This document shows positions 18,703 through 28,390 of a stretch of DNA of 64,000 nt, piece by piece; the first letter of the stretch is position 1, and every line of letters begins with the position of its first letter. This DNA is from Bordetella genomosp. 9. GTDB lineage: Bacteria; Pseudomonadota; Gammaproteobacteria; Burkholderiales; Burkholderiaceae_B. Position numbers and translations under genes: made by a program. Where the stretch lies: positions 744,001 through 808,000 of the forward strand of contig NZ_NEVJ01000002.1 of the NCBI RefSeq assembly GCF_002261425.1, read 5' to 3'. Below the pieces are notes generated by a model. The model worked only from the letters and a program-made list of their open reading frames with translations. It was not told where the DNA came from and ran no database searches.

Positions 18703-19055
18703 GCATTTCCTTGCTTGCAGAGCGCGCGCCGGCCGCAGGCGCGGCGCGGCGGCTTGCCAGTGGATGAAAGCGGGACACTGGCGGCGGGTCGTCACGCAGT
18801 TTATGGAGGGCATTCCCATATCAGCCATTCCTTGGACGAAAATAGGACCGGCCTGAGGAGTGTGGATACAGTCGCTGTCATGCCGGTACGGGGTGCGCTG
18901 TCCGTAACCTATCGCCGGGTTTGGCTCCCAAACGGTGATACAATCGGAAAATTCCATGTTGGACTGCCCCGGCTGTCTGGCAACTCGGCAGTCTTCGGCG
19001 GCAGGAACCTGCTTCCGGGTCCATCTCGCCACGTACCGTTTGAATACGCATCGCC

Positions 19056-19136
19056 ATGCACGCTCAGCAACCCGTCCCGGCAGCACGAACGCCGACGCGA
19101 ACCGCGACCTCGAGTCGTCGCCTGCTGCCGCGTTGA
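19056..19136 (+). other. Putative Thr-containing leader peptide of thrS
   Basis: This 26-codon ORF begins MHAQQPVPAARTPTRTATSS, with threonines at positions 12, 14, 16 and 18, and ends with TGA at 19136. The terminator hairpin starts 60 nt later. Thr, Pro and Ala codons are common by chance in GC-rich DNA, and no Shine-Dalgarno sequence is evident, so this is tentative. Confidence 0.3.
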
Positions 19137-19195
19137 ACGCTGTTTCGTGATTGCCCCGCCGGACGGGATCGCAACACCAAGCCAAATCACCAAGA

Positions 19196-19223
19196 AAAAC
19201 GCGGCCGAAAGCCGCGTTTTTTT
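19196..19223 (+). terminator. Rho-independent terminator or attenuator before thrS
   Basis: A 10 bp stem, AAAACGCGGC (19196-19205) with GCCGCGTTTT (19211-19220), closes a CGAAA loop and runs into seven Ts. It ends only 24 bp before the thrS ATG. There is no room for a promoter in between, so thrS transcription must read through it. Confidence 0.75.
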
Positions 19224-19246
19224 ACTTGTCACTCAGGAAAACTAAG

Positions 19247-21196
19247 ATGGTACAAATCACCTTGCCCGACGGCTCCCGACGCGAATTCCCGGGCCCTGTC
19301 ACGGTGGCCGAAGTCGCCCAGTCCATCGGTGCCGGGCTGGCGCGTGCCGCCCTGGGCGGCAAGGTGACCGTCGACGGTGAAGCCCCCAAGCTGGTGGATA
19401 CCAGCTTCCGTATCGAACAGGACGCCCGCCTGGGCATCGTCACGGCCAAGGATCCGGAAGGGCTGGACCTGATCCGCCATTCCACCGCGCACCTGCTGGC
19501 GTACGCCGTGAAAAGCCTGTTCCCGGATGCCCAGGTCACCATCGGTCCGGTGATCGACAACGGCTTCTACTACGACTTCTCGTACAAGCGTCCCTTCACG
19601 CCGGAAGACCTGGAAGCCATCGAAAAGAAGATGGCGGAGCTCGCGAAGAAGGACGAGACCGTCACGCGCGAGGAATGGAAGCGCGACGACGCCGTGGCCT
19701 TCTTCAACGGCATCGGCGAAAAGTACAAGGCCGAGATCATCGCCTCGATCCCGTCGAACGAGAACATCAGCCTGTACCGGGAAGGCGATTTCATCGACCT
19801 GTGCCGTGGGCCGCACGTGCCGTCGACCGGCAAGCTCAAGGTGTTCAAGCTGATGAAGGTGGCCGGCGCCTACTGGCGCGGCGACAGCAAGAACGAAATG
19901 CTGCAGCGGATCTACGGCACCGCCTGGGCCAGCAAGGAAGAGCAGGACGCCTATCTGCACATGCTGGCGGAAGCCGAAAAGCGCGACCATCGGAAGATCG
20001 GCAAGGAGCTGGACCTGTTCCATTTCCAGGACGAGGCGCCGGGGTTGATCTTCTGGCATCCCAAGGGCTGGCAGCTGTGGCAGCAGGTCGAGCAGTACAT
20101 GCGTGCCGTGTACCGCGACAACGGCTATGACGAGGTCAAGGCTCCGCAGATCCTCGACCTGTCCCTGTGGAAGAAGACCGGCCATTGGGACAACTACCGT
20201 GAAAACATGTTCACCACGGAGTCCGAGAACCGCGTCTACGGCCTGAAGCCCATGAATTGCCCGGGCCACGTGCAGATCTTCAACGCCGGCCTGCGCTCCT
20301 ATCGGGACCTGCCCCTGCGCTACGGCGAATTCGGCCAGTGCCATCGCAACGAGCCGTCGGGCTCGCTGCACGGCATGATGCGCGTGCGCGGCTTCACCCA
20401 GGACGACGGGCATATCTTCTGCACGACGGACCAGATGCAGGATGAATGCGCCGCGTTCACGGCCCTGCTGCAGAAGGTGTACCGCGATTTCGGCTTCGAG
20501 CAGGTGCTCTACAAGGTCGCGACGCGGCCCGAAAAGCGCATCGGCGACGACGCGACCTGGGATGCGGCGGAGCAGGCCCTGATGGACAGCCTGAAGCGTG
20601 CCGGCTGCGAGTTCGAGATCTCCCCCGGCGAAGGCGCCTTCTATGGCCCCAAAATCGAGTACACGCTCAAGGACGCCATCGGGCGCCATTGGCAGTGCGG
20701 CACCCTGCAGGTGGATTTCTCCATGCCGGTGCGGTTGGGCGCCGAGTACGTCGACGCGGATGATCAGCGCCGGCCGCCGGTCATGCTGCACCGCGCGATC
20801 CTGGGTTCGCTCGAGCGTTTCATCGGCATGCTGATCGAAAATCACGCCGGCGCGATGCCCGCCTGGCTGGCGCCGGTGCAAGCCGTCGTCTGCTGTATAT
20901 CCGAACCGTCCGCGGATTACGCCGCGCAAATCACGCAAACCCTGAAAAAACAAGGCTTTAGGGTGGAGTCCGATTTGCGTGGGGAAAAAATCACTTATAA
21001 AATTAGAGAGCACAGCCTGCAAAAGGTCCCGTATATCCTCGTCGTGGGCGACAAGGAAAGGGAAGCCGGGTCCGTTGCCGTCCGCGCGCGCGGGGGTCTC
21101 GATCTCGGCACGCTGGGGCTGGACGACTTTGTCGCCCGCCTCAAGGACGAAGTTACGCAACGGCGTGATATCGGACGCCCTGAGCAGGTCTCGTAA
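19247..21196 (+). CDS. thrS: Threonyl-tRNA synthetase
   Basis: This enzyme charges tRNA-Thr. I use ATG 19247 ([16 protein letters not shown]), where the N-terminal TGS domain begins, with CAGGAA upstream. The 649-residue protein shows TGS, the editing domain (the [12 protein letters not shown]is-rich motif), the class II core with [10 protein letters not shown] and [13 protein letters not shown], and the C-terminal anticodon-binding domain ([19 protein letters not shown]). infC follows after 20 bp. Regulation is probably through the leader hairpin. The usual downstream rpmI-rplT-pheST genes are about 39 kb away in this window. Confidence 0.98.
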   Translation: MVQITLPDGSRREFPGPVTVAEVAQSIGAGLARAALGGKVTVDGEAPKLVDTSFRIEQDARLGIVTAKDPEGLDLIRHSTAHLLAYAVKSLFPDAQVTIGPVIDNGFYYDFSYKRPFTPEDLEAIEKKMAELAKKDETVTREEWKRDDAVAFFNGIGEKYKAEIIASIPSNENISLYREGDFIDLCRGPHVPSTGKLKVFKLMKVAGAYWRGDSKNEMLQRIYGTAWASKEEQDAYLHMLAEAEKRDHRKIGKELDLFHFQDEAPGLIFWHPKGWQLWQQVEQYMRAVYRDNGYDEVKAPQILDLSLWKKTGHWDNYRENMFTTESENRVYGLKPMNCPGHVQIFNAGLRSYRDLPLRYGEFGQCHRNEPSGSLHGMMRVRGFTQDDGHIFCTTDQMQDECAAFTALLQKVYRDFGFEQVLYKVATRPEKRIGDDATWDAAEQALMDSLKRAGCEFEISPGEGAFYGPKIEYTLKDAIGRHWQCGTLQVDFSMPVRLGAEYVDADDQRRPPVMLHRAILGSLERFIGMLIENHAGAMPAWLAPVQAVVCCISEPSADYAAQITQTLKKQGFRVESDLRGEKITYKIREHSLQKVPYILVVGDKEREAGSVAVRARGGLDLGTLGLDDFVARLKDEVTQRRDIGRPEQVS

Positions 21197-21216
21197 ACGT
21201 TTTAGGAGTTGTCAAC

Positions 21217-21765
21217 ATCGCCACTGAAAAAGCCAACCGCATCAACGGTGAAATTCGTGTCCCCGAGGTGCGCCTGATAGGTCTGGACGGGGAACAGCTC
21301 GGTATCCAGAAGATTGCCGATGCGTTCCGTCTGGCCGAGCAAGCCGACGTCGACCTGGTGGAAATCGCGCCCAACGCCGAACCGCCGGTCTGCCGCCTGA
21401 TGGATTACGGCAAGTTCAAGTACCAGGAACAGAAGCGCCAGGCGGAAGCCCGGTCCAAGCAGAAGGTGATCCAGGTCAAGGAAGTGAAATTCCGCCCGGC
21501 GACCGACGAAGGCGATTACCAGGTCAAGCTGCGTAACCTGCGGCGTTTCCTTGAAGAAGGCGACAAGGCCAAGGTCACGCTGCGCTTCCGCGGGCGCGAA
21601 ATGGCGCACCAGGAATTGGGCATGCGGGTGCTTGAGCGAGTGCGCGACGACCTGACCGAATTGGCCTTGGTGGAATCCATGCCGAAGCTGGAAGGTCGCC
21701 AGATGATCATGGTGTTGGCGCCGCGCAAGAAAGCGACGCAGGGTAAGGAAGCGGCGGGCGCCTGA
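21217..21765 (+). CDS. infC: Translation initiation factor IF-3
   Basis: IF-3 binds the 30S subunit and discriminates against non-canonical start codons. The N-terminal sequence [20 protein letters not shown] is reached only if translation starts at the ATC codon 21217-21219. It lies 8 nt after AGGAG; the first in-frame standard start lies well inside the conserved N-terminal domain. Rare starts (AUU/AUC) are typical of infC and support its autoregulation. The product is 182 residues, with the two IF-3 domains joined by the Lys/Gln-rich linker [16 protein letters not shown]. Confidence 0.95.
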   Translation: MATEKANRINGEIRVPEVRLIGLDGEQLGIQKIADAFRLAEQADVDLVEIAPNAEPPVCRLMDYGKFKYQEQKRQAEARSKQKVIQVKEVKFRPATDEGDYQVKLRNLRRFLEEGDKAKVTLRFRGREMAHQELGMRVLERVRDDLTELALVESMPKLEGRQMIMVLAPRKKATQGKEAAGA

Positions 21766-21833
21766 AGGCCAGCCAGTCCGTCGTCAACACGCCGCCCTCC
21801 CGACGGAGGGCGGCGCACGTTCCGGGTGTCGCG

Positions 21834-22793
21834 ATGCATGTCCTTTTCATTATCGATCCCTTGCCGCTGCTCAAGGCGTACAAGGATAGTTCCGTCGCCA
21901 TGATGCGCAGCCTGGTTGCGCGCGGCCATACCTTGAGCGTGGCCCTGCAAGGCGATCTGTATATCGACGAAGGCCGGGTGCTGGTGAAGTCCACGCCGAT
22001 TTCGCTGGTGCCGGACGCCGACCTGCATGCGCATGACTGGTGGCGCGAGACTGGCGAAGCGGTCGAACAGCCCCTATCCGCCTTCGGCGCCGTCCTGATG
22101 CGCAAGGACCCGCCCTTCGACATGGAATACGTGTACGCCACGCACCTGCTGGAATACGCGCAAGGGCAGGGCGCCAAGGTCTACAACCATGGCGCCGCCA
22201 TCCGCAATCATCCGGAAAAGCTGGCCATCACGGAGTTCTCCGAATTCACGGCGCCCACGCTGGTGACGCGCGACATGGCGCGCATCAAGGCCTTCCACGC
22301 GCGGCACCACGACGTCATCGTCAAGCCCCTGGACGGCATGGGCGGCACCGGCATTTTCCGCCTGCGCCAGGAAGAACCCAACCTGAACGCCATCCTGGAA
22401 ACGCTGACGCATGACGGCAGCCGGACCATCATGGCGCAGCGTTATATCCCGGACATCGTCAAGGGCGACAAGCGCGTATTGATCATCGGCGGCGAGCCGG
22501 TGCCGTACGCCTTGGCGCGCATACCGCTGGCCGGCGAGACGCGCGGCAATCTGGCCGCCGGCGGCCGCGGCGTGGCGCAGCCTTTGTCCGACCGCGATCG
22601 TCAGTTGGCGTCGGCGATCGGTCCGCGCCTGGCCGCGCGCGGCCTGTTGCTGGTGGGCTTGGATGTGATCGGTGACTACATCACCGAAGTCAATGTGACC
22701 AGCCCGACCTGCTTTGTAGAGATCACGGAACAAACCGGCTTCGATGTGCCCGGCATGTTCGTCGACGCGCTGGAACGCGCCGTCGCGGCCTGA
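21834..22793 (+). CDS. gshB: Glutathione synthase
   Basis: This ATP-grasp enzyme joins gamma-glutamylcysteine and glycine to make glutathione. The 319-residue protein has the N-terminal substrate domain (MHVLFIIDPLPLLKAYKDSS), RKDPPFDMEYVYATHLLE, the ATP-grasp loop VKPLDGMGGTGIFRL, and the Mg-binding VNVTSPTCFVEI. An inverted repeat (21793-21813) separates it from infC but has no T-run. The EIIA gene starts 9 bp after its stop; the pairing of gshB with PTS genes is common in betaproteobacteria. Confidence 0.96.
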   Translation: MHVLFIIDPLPLLKAYKDSSVAMMRSLVARGHTLSVALQGDLYIDEGRVLVKSTPISLVPDADLHAHDWWRETGEAVEQPLSAFGAVLMRKDPPFDMEYVYATHLLEYAQGQGAKVYNHGAAIRNHPEKLAITEFSEFTAPTLVTRDMARIKAFHARHHDVIVKPLDGMGGTGIFRLRQEEPNLNAILETLTHDGSRTIMAQRYIPDIVKGDKRVLIIGGEPVPYALARIPLAGETRGNLAAGGRGVAQPLSDRDRQLASAIGPRLAARGLLLVGLDVIGDYITEVNVTSPTCFVEITEQTGFDVPGMFVDALERAVAA

Positions 22794-22802
22794 GCGTACC
22801 CC

Positions 22803-23201
22803 ATGACCGGCATCGTTATCGTCGTACACACGCCGCTGGGCTCGGCGATGATGGACTGCGCCAGTCATGTGATGGGCAGCATCAAGGAAGTCGCCGTGCA
22901 CGACATCCGCGCGGACGACATGCCGGATGCCAAGATACCCGGCGTGGTGGCCGATATCCTGCGCCTGGGCCAGGATGGCAACGGGGTGCTGGTGCTGACC
23001 GATCTGGTCGGGGCGACGCCGGCGAACATCGCCAAGCGGGCGGTGCTGGAAGCGCAGGCGCAGGGTGTCCAGTGCGCCGTGCTGGCCGGCTTGAATACGC
23101 CCATGCTGCTGAGGGCGTTGACCTACCGCGCCCTGCCGCTGGCGGAAACCCGCGAAAAGGCCTTGGCCGGGGGAGTACAAGGAGTCTTGCGTGTAGACTG
23201 A
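22803..23201 (+). CDS. PTS mannose-type EIIA component
   Basis: The 132-residue protein is the EIIA-Man domain alone. Its phospho-accepting histidine is H9 in IVIVVHTPLG, and it also carries VLVLTDLVGATPANIAKR. No EIIB, EIIC or EIID genes are nearby, so it probably acts in a regulatory phosphorelay with HPr and EI rather than in sugar uptake. It sits 9 bp after gshB and 73 bp before the HPr gene. Confidence 0.9.
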   Translation: MTGIVIVVHTPLGSAMMDCASHVMGSIKEVAVHDIRADDMPDAKIPGVVADILRLGQDGNGVLVLTDLVGATPANIAKRAVLEAQAQGVQCAVLAGLNTPMLLRALTYRALPLAETREKALAGGVQGVLRVD

Positions 23202-23274
23202 GCGGAAATTTATCCTATCATGTCACCTGGTATCTTCAGCCCTATCGCCAGCGGTTCCGCGCCCGACTCCCCCT

Positions 23275-23544
23275 ATGCCTATCTCCGAAATCACGATCAG
23301 CAATAAACTCGGCCTGCATGCGCGTGCTGCGGCGAAGCTCACGCAACTGGCCAGCAAGTTCAACAGCGATATTTTCATCTCGCGCGGCGCGCAACGCGTG
23401 AACGCAAAGAGCATCATGGGCGTCATGATGCTGGCGGCCGGCCTGGGTGTGACGGTAAAGCTGGATGCATCGGGTCCGGATGCGGAAAACGCGCTGAAGG
23501 AAATCGAATCCCTGTTCGACAGCAAATTCGGTGAGCTCGAATAA
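23275..23544 (+). CDS. ptsH: Phosphocarrier protein HPr
   Basis: The 89-residue protein carries the active-site histidine H15 in LGLHARAAAKL and a conserved Ser46 in NAKSIMGVMML. Ser46 is the site phosphorylated by HPr kinase where that enzyme exists. It transfers phosphate from enzyme I to EIIA. Its 3' end overlaps the start of ptsI by 14 bp (GTG at 23531), indicating translational coupling. Confidence 0.97.
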   Translation: MPISEITISNKLGLHARAAAKLTQLASKFNSDIFISRGAQRVNAKSIMGVMMLAAGLGVTVKLDASGPDAENALKEIESLFDSKFGELE

Positions 23545-25363
23545 ATCGATCATCGCGCAAGCCTTGCCTGAACCCGCGCGTGCGCAGGTTCGCCAAGCCG
23601 CTGCCGTCGTCCAGGGCAGCAGCGACGCGGGATCGCCGAACGCGGTCATCTGCCTGTACGGGCAGGGCGTGGCACGCGGTTATGCCATCGGCCGGGCCGT
23701 GGTCATGGGCGCGGCGGCACTGGAAGTCGCGCACTACCGGATCGCGCCCGAACAGGTACAGGCCGAGTGCGAGCGCCTGACCGCCGCGCTGGAGGCCGCG
23801 CAGGCCGACCTGCTGCAGATGGCGGACACGCTGCCCGACGATGCGCCGCGTGAACTCGGCGCCATGCTCAATGTGCACCGTCTGCTGCTGGGCGATCCGC
23901 TGCTGGCCGAACAGGCGCTGCTGTTGATCAAGGAACGCCACTACAACGCGGAATGGGCCCTGACCACGCAAGGCCAGTTGCTGGGCGAGCAGTTCGACGC
24001 GATGGAAGACGAATACCTGCGCGAACGCGGCGCCGATGTGCGCCAGGTGATCGAGCGGGTACTGCATGTGTTGGCCGGCACGTCGGGCATACGCGATCCC
24101 CGCGAGCTGGACGGCGACGATCCGCTGGTCGTGGTCGCGCATGATATCTCGCCCGCCGACATGCTGCGGCTGCGCGGCGGACGCTTCCTGGCCTTCGTCA
24201 CGGACCTGGGCGGGGCGACGTCCCACACCGCGATCGTGGCGCGCAGCATGGGCGTGCCGGCGGTGGTGGCGCTGGGCAATGTGCGCGAGCTGGTGCGCGA
24301 CGGCGACATGCTGATCGTGGACGGCGCGACCGGCGCGGTGATCGTGAATCCGTCGCCCATCGTGCTGGACGAGTACCGCGAGCGGCAGCGCGCTTTCGCC
24401 AGCGAACGGGCGGAACTGGCCCTGTTGCGCCATGAGCCTTCCATCACCCTGGACGGCATCGGCATCGTGCTGCATGCCAATATCGAATTACCCGAAGAAG
24501 CGGAAGCCGCGCTGGCCGCCGGCGCCGACGGCATAGGCCTGTTCCGCAGCGAATTCCTGTTCATGGGTCGCGGGGCCGACCTGCCGGGCGAAGAAGAGCA
24601 ATACCAGGCATATTCGTCCGTGCTCAAGGTCATGGCGGGGCGGCCCGTCACCATCCGCACGCTGGACATCGGCGCGGACAAGGCCCTGGATGACGAGGCC
24701 ACCGTCGCCACCAATCCCGCGCTGGGCTTGCGCGCGATCCGCTATTGCCTGGCGCATCCGGAAATGTTCGGGACGCAGCTGCGCGCCATCCTGCGGGCGT
24801 CCGCCCATGGGCCGGTGCGGCTGCTGATTCCCATGATCGCGCACATGCACGAGGTCGAGGCCACCCGCATGGCGCTGGACGCGGCGCGCCGCGAGCTGGA
24901 CGCGCGCGGACAGCCGTATGCCGCCCATATCGAACTGGGCGCGATGGTGGAAGTGCCCGCCATCGCGATCGCCATCGAGCCTTTCGCCCAGGCCCTGGAT
25001 TTCCTGTCCATCGGCACCAACGACCTGATCCAGTACACCCTGGCGATCGATCGGGGCGACGGCCTGGTCGCGCCTTTGTACGATCCGCTGCATCCTGCCG
25101 TGCTGCGGCTGGTGGCGCATACGATCAATGCCGGCGAGCGTGCCGGCAAGCCCGTGGCGGTGTGCGGCGAAATGGCCGGCGATGCCAACATGACCCGCCT
25201 GCTGCTGGGCCTGGGCCTGACGGAATTCTCCATGCATTCCCAGCAGCTGCTGGATGTGAAGCGAGAAGTGCGCCGTGCGCATTCGAATGCCTTGCGCGTC
25301 AAGCTGGCCGCGGCGCTGAACCGGGCCTTGCCCGTCGATCTGGCGACGCTGAACCAGGTGTGA
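23531..25363 (+). CDS. ptsI: PTS enzyme I (phosphoenolpyruvate-protein phosphotransferase)
   Basis: This enzyme transfers phosphate from PEP to HPr. It is translated from GTG 23531, inside the end of ptsH. The 610-residue protein has an extra N-terminal segment of about 40 residues compared with E. coli EI. The phospho-histidine is H232 in GGATSHTAIVARSMGVPA, and the C-terminal PEP-binding barrel includes LFRSEFLFMGR and C545 in AVCGEMAGD. It is the last gene of gshB-EIIA-ptsH-ptsI and converges with the ggt gene 28 bp further on. Confidence 0.97.
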   Translation: MSSNKSIIAQALPEPARAQVRQAAAVVQGSSDAGSPNAVICLYGQGVARGYAIGRAVVMGAAALEVAHYRIAPEQVQAECERLTAALEAAQADLLQMADTLPDDAPRELGAMLNVHRLLLGDPLLAEQALLLIKERHYNAEWALTTQGQLLGEQFDAMEDEYLRERGADVRQVIERVLHVLAGTSGIRDPRELDGDDPLVVVAHDISPADMLRLRGGRFLAFVTDLGGATSHTAIVARSMGVPAVVALGNVRELVRDGDMLIVDGATGAVIVNPSPIVLDEYRERQRAFASERAELALLRHEPSITLDGIGIVLHANIELPEEAEAALAAGADGIGLFRSEFLFMGRGADLPGEEEQYQAYSSVLKVMAGRPVTIRTLDIGADKALDDEATVATNPALGLRAIRYCLAHPEMFGTQLRAILRASAHGPVRLLIPMIAHMHEVEATRMALDAARRELDARGQPYAAHIELGAMVEVPAIAIAIEPFAQALDFLSIGTNDLIQYTLAIDRGDGLVAPLYDPLHPAVLRLVAHTINAGERAGKPVAVCGEMAGDANMTRLLLGLGLTEFSMHSQQLLDVKREVRRAHSNALRVKLAAALNRALPVDLATLNQV

Positions 25364-25391
25364 CTTCAGGCGTGAGCCGGGGGCGGGCGCA

Positions 25392-27134
25392 TCACCACCC
25401 CATGGCATAGGCCGTGCGCCGGGGATCGGCGCCGGCGGCGCGTGGCCCGTATTCCGTGTCCACGCAGATCGCGCACAGCGCGCCCGCGCTGGCGATGAAG
25501 TCCGGCCACTTGGTGACCTGGTGTCCCTTGGCTGCGAGCTCCGCCAGCGTTGCCTCCGGAATGCGGCCTTCCGCGCAGAGGTGGCCGGGCGTGTAGTTGT
25601 GCGGATGCTGGCTGGCCGGGAAGTTGAAGGTGGCCACCCGCGGCTGCTCGATGGCCGCCTGCACGTCCATTTTGTAGTCCACGACATTCAGGATGAGCTG
25701 GGCCATCGCCTGCGGCTGGACGTCCAGGCCGGGCGTGCCGAAGGTCATCGCCAGCTTGCCGTCCTTGAGCATCAGGGCGGGGCTGGGCGTCAGGCGCGGC
25801 CGCTTGCCGGGCTGCAATGACGAAGGATGCCTGGGATCCAGCCAGCTCTGGAAGCCGCGCGGCGACAGCACCACGCCCACGCCTGGCACCACCGGGGTGT
25901 AGCGCACGCCATCGCTGGGGGTGGCGGAAAAACCGTTGCCTTCGCCGTCGACCACGCAGCAGTAGCTGGTGTCGGATCCCAAGGGACCCGGTTGCGGCGC
26001 GGGCGGCTGGTAGCCCGCGCGCCCAGGCTTGCCTTCGTACGCCCACGGATCGCCGGGCGCGGGCATGTCCTTCCAGGCCGACTCCAACGAAATCCGCTCG
26101 ACCCACTGCTTCGCGTAATCCTTGTCGAGCAGGCCGTCGATGGGAACGTCGACGAAGTCCGGATCGCCGTAGAACGCGTGCCGGTCCGCGAAACTGGCCT
26201 TCAGCGCCTCGATGATCACGTGCAGGCTCCGGGCCGAATTATGGCCATAGGACGCCAGGTCGTAGTTTTCCAGGATGTTCAGCGCCTGGGGCAGCACGGG
26301 ACCCTGGCACCACGGCCCACAGGCAAAGACCTCGTAGCCGCGGTAGGTCGTCTTGACCGGCGGCTCCACGCGCACGGAGAACTCGGCCAGGTCGTCATAG
26401 TCGAGGAACCCGCCCTGTTCCTGCGAGAAGCGCGCCATTTTTTCCGCCAGGTCGCCCTTGTAGAACACGTCGCGGGCGGCCATGATCGCGGCCGCGCGGT
26501 CGCATCCCCGCGCCGCGGCCTCGCGTTCGGCGTCCATCAACACCCGCAGCGTGCCGGCCAGCGTCGGTTGGCGCACCATGTCGCCGGTCTGGTAAGGCGT
26601 GCCGTCCGCCCGCACGTACTCCCTGGAAGTGGGCCATTGCATGAGATTCGCGTGGATGCCCGTCAGCATGTGGGTGAACAGGCGGCTGGCGGGGAAGCCT
26701 TCGGACGCCAGCTGGAGCGCGGGCTCCAGCACCTGGCCCAGGGTCATGGTGCCGTAGCGCGCAAGGGCGGTGAGCCAGGCGTCGCAGGCCGACGGCGTGA
26801 TCGCGTTCTTCACGCCCAGGGGAATTTCGCCCTTGAGTTCATCGCGGAAGTATTCCAGGCTGGCTTTCTTCGGCCAGCGGCCCAGGCCGGATATGGTGAT
26901 GACTTCGCGGGTCTTCGCCAGATAGATGATGATGGGGGCGACGCCGCCCAGGTTGGTCAGGTCGGGCTGGGTGACGTTGATGCAGACGCCCGCGGCCACC
27001 CCGGCGTCGACGGCATTGCCGCCCATGTGCAGGATGCGCATGCCGGCCTGCGTGGCCAGGTAGTGGCCGGCGGAGACGGCATAGTTCGCCGAGGTGATGA
27101 CGGGACGAAACGTTGGGGTGACGAAGGTTGCCAT
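25392..27134 (-). CDS. Gamma-glutamyltransferase family protein
   Basis: This Ntn hydrolase of 580 residues is probably made as a proenzyme that cleaves itself before T389 (GSDTSYCCVVDGEGNGFS); the residue matches T391 of E. coli GGT. The N-terminal block MRILHMGGNAVDAGVAAG is typical. No clear signal peptide is seen, unlike E. coli GGT, so a cytoplasmic gamma-glutamyl hydrolase or acylase is possible. The start ATG 27134 lies 2 bp after the stop of the dadA-like gene, so the two are cotranscribed. The pairing suggests release and oxidation of an amino acid from a gamma-glutamyl or acyl conjugate. Substrate unknown. Confidence 0.88.
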   Translation of the reverse strand: MATFVTPTFRPVITSANYAVSAGHYLATQAGMRILHMGGNAVDAGVAAGVCINVTQPDLTNLGGVAPIIIYLAKTREVITISGLGRWPKKASLEYFRDELKGEIPLGVKNAITPSACDAWLTALARYGTMTLGQVLEPALQLASEGFPASRLFTHMLTGIHANLMQWPTSREYVRADGTPYQTGDMVRQPTLAGTLRVLMDAEREAAARGCDRAAAIMAARDVFYKGDLAEKMARFSQEQGGFLDYDDLAEFSVRVEPPVKTTYRGYEVFACGPWCQGPVLPQALNILENYDLASYGHNSARSLHVIIEALKASFADRHAFYGDPDFVDVPIDGLLDKDYAKQWVERISLESAWKDMPAPGDPWAYEGKPGRAGYQPPAPQPGPLGSDTSYCCVVDGEGNGFSATPSDGVRYTPVVPGVGVVLSPRGFQSWLDPRHPSSLQPGKRPRLTPSPALMLKDGKLAMTFGTPGLDVQPQAMAQLILNVVDYKMDVQAAIEQPRVATFNFPASQHPHNYTPGHLCAEGRIPEATLAELAAKGHQVTKWPDFIASAGALCAICVDTEYGPRAAGADPRRTAYAMGW

Positions 27135-27136
27135 GA

Positions 27137-28339
27137 TTACACCTGAGGACGATTGATGAGCGCATCGGCCAGCCGCCGGGCCGTATTCACGGACCCGGTC
27201 AGGCCAAGGTGGCCGTGCCCGACGGCCAGCCACAGGCCGGCGTGTCCGGGTGCGGGGCCGACCACCGGCACGGAATCCGGCATGCACGGCCGATGTCCCA
27301 TCCAATGCTGCGGTTTCACGCCCGCCAACTGCGGAAAGACTTCCAACGCCAGCCGCTCCAGCACGGCCGCGCGGCGCGCGGTGGGAGGGGCATCGAGACC
27401 GGCAATTTCCACGGTGCCGCCGATACGCAGGCCATCCACCATGGGCGCCATGAAAACCTTTTTGTCCGCCAGCACCACCGTGCGCGAAATCAGCGAGGAC
27501 TGGCCCGGGTACTGGACGTGATAGCCCCGCTGGCTTTCCAGCCGCAGCTTGATGCCCAGGGCGCTCACCAGGCGCGGCGCCCAGGCCCCTGCAGCGATCA
27601 CGATCTCGTCGCACTCGAGCGGGCCGCCATCGCTCACCACCGTCCAACCGTTCGCCGATGGCTTTACCGTTCGTACATCCGCCCGCAGCAGCTCGCCACC
27701 GCGTTCCACGAAGGCCCGCACGATCGCCTGCACGTAGCGCATGGGATCCAGCACGGTGGCGTGATCCGGAATGAGGACGGCCGACCGATATCTGGCGGGA
27801 AGTCCGGACTCCAGCGCCTCGATACCGGCGCGGTCCAGATAGTCCAGGCGTTGCCCATGCGAGCTGCGCAGCGCCCAGGTGGCCTTGTCCTTGGCGCGCG
27901 ACTCGTCGTCGGGATAGAGAAACAGGTGGCCTTTCTGCTGCAACAGATGCGGCACGCCGACCTCCCGCGCCAACGCGGCATGCGCGGCGTAGCTGCCCTG
28001 GTACAGCTCGTGCAGGCGGTCGGCGTTGGTTTGCACGGTTTGCGGCCTGGCCGAGGCCAGGAAGCGCCACAGCCATGGCAGCGCACGCGCCAGGTAGCCG
28101 GGCGCCAGCGCCAAGGGGCTATCCCGGTCCGTCAACATCGACGGCAGGGTCGAGACGATGCCCGGCATCGCCAGGGGCGCGATCGAACTCTCGCTGATGG
28201 CGCCCAGGTTGCCGTAGCTGCATGCACGGCCGGGTTCGTCCCGGTCGATCAACACGACCTTCGCACCGCGCTTGACGAGCGCAAAGGCGATACACGCACC
28301 CACGATACCGGCGCCGATCACGGCGACCTGCTTGGTCAT
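27137..28339 (-). CDS. FAD-dependent D-amino-acid dehydrogenase (DadA-like)
   Basis: This 400-residue DAO-family flavoenzyme begins with the dinucleotide-binding motif VIGAGIVGACIAFALVKRG. It carries the DadA-type segments CSYGNLGAISESS, EIVIAAGAWAPRLV and GHRPCMPDSVPVVGPAPGH. It would oxidise D-amino acids, or a similar alpha-amino or imino acid, to keto acids with electrons going to quinones. The gene is directly upstream of ggt (2 bp) and 51 bp downstream of the Bug receptor gene. Its role is probably catabolic. A glycine/sarcosine-type specificity cannot be excluded. Confidence 0.87.
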   Translation of the reverse strand: MTKQVAVIGAGIVGACIAFALVKRGAKVVLIDRDEPGRACSYGNLGAISESSIAPLAMPGIVSTLPSMLTDRDSPLALAPGYLARALPWLWRFLASARPQTVQTNADRLHELYQGSYAAHAALAREVGVPHLLQQKGHLFLYPDDESRAKDKATWALRSSHGQRLDYLDRAGIEALESGLPARYRSAVLIPDHATVLDPMRYVQAIVRAFVERGGELLRADVRTVKPSANGWTVVSDGGPLECDEIVIAAGAWAPRLVSALGIKLRLESQRGYHVQYPGQSSLISRTVVLADKKVFMAPMVDGLRIGGTVEIAGLDAPPTARRAAVLERLALEVFPQLAGVKPQHWMGHRPCMPDSVPVVGPAPGHAGLWLAVGHGHLGLTGSVNTARRLADALINRPQV

Positions 28340-28390
28340 ACTATTGCGTCTCCATCATTTGTCGTTCCCATCGGTTTCCTGCTGTGCTTC

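Larger units (their letters stand above)
18703..19246 (+). promoter_or_regulatory. Intergenic region and putative regulatory leader of thrS
   Basis: This 544 bp divergent region has no long gene. A TACAAT hexamer at 18939-18944 could be the thrS -10 box, giving a leader of about 290 nt. Inside the leader lie a 26-codon ORF (19056-19136) with four alternate Thr codons and a terminator hairpin ending 24 bp before the thrS ATG. This arrangement suggests transcription attenuation by threonyl-tRNA supply. It is an inference, because the ORF lacks a clear ribosome-binding site. Confidence 0.4.

Noticed and set aside
21793..21813. Inverted repeat between infC and gshB considered as a terminator
   Set aside because: The GC-rich stem is convincing but is followed by CACGTTCC and not by a T-run, so Rho-independent termination is unlikely.
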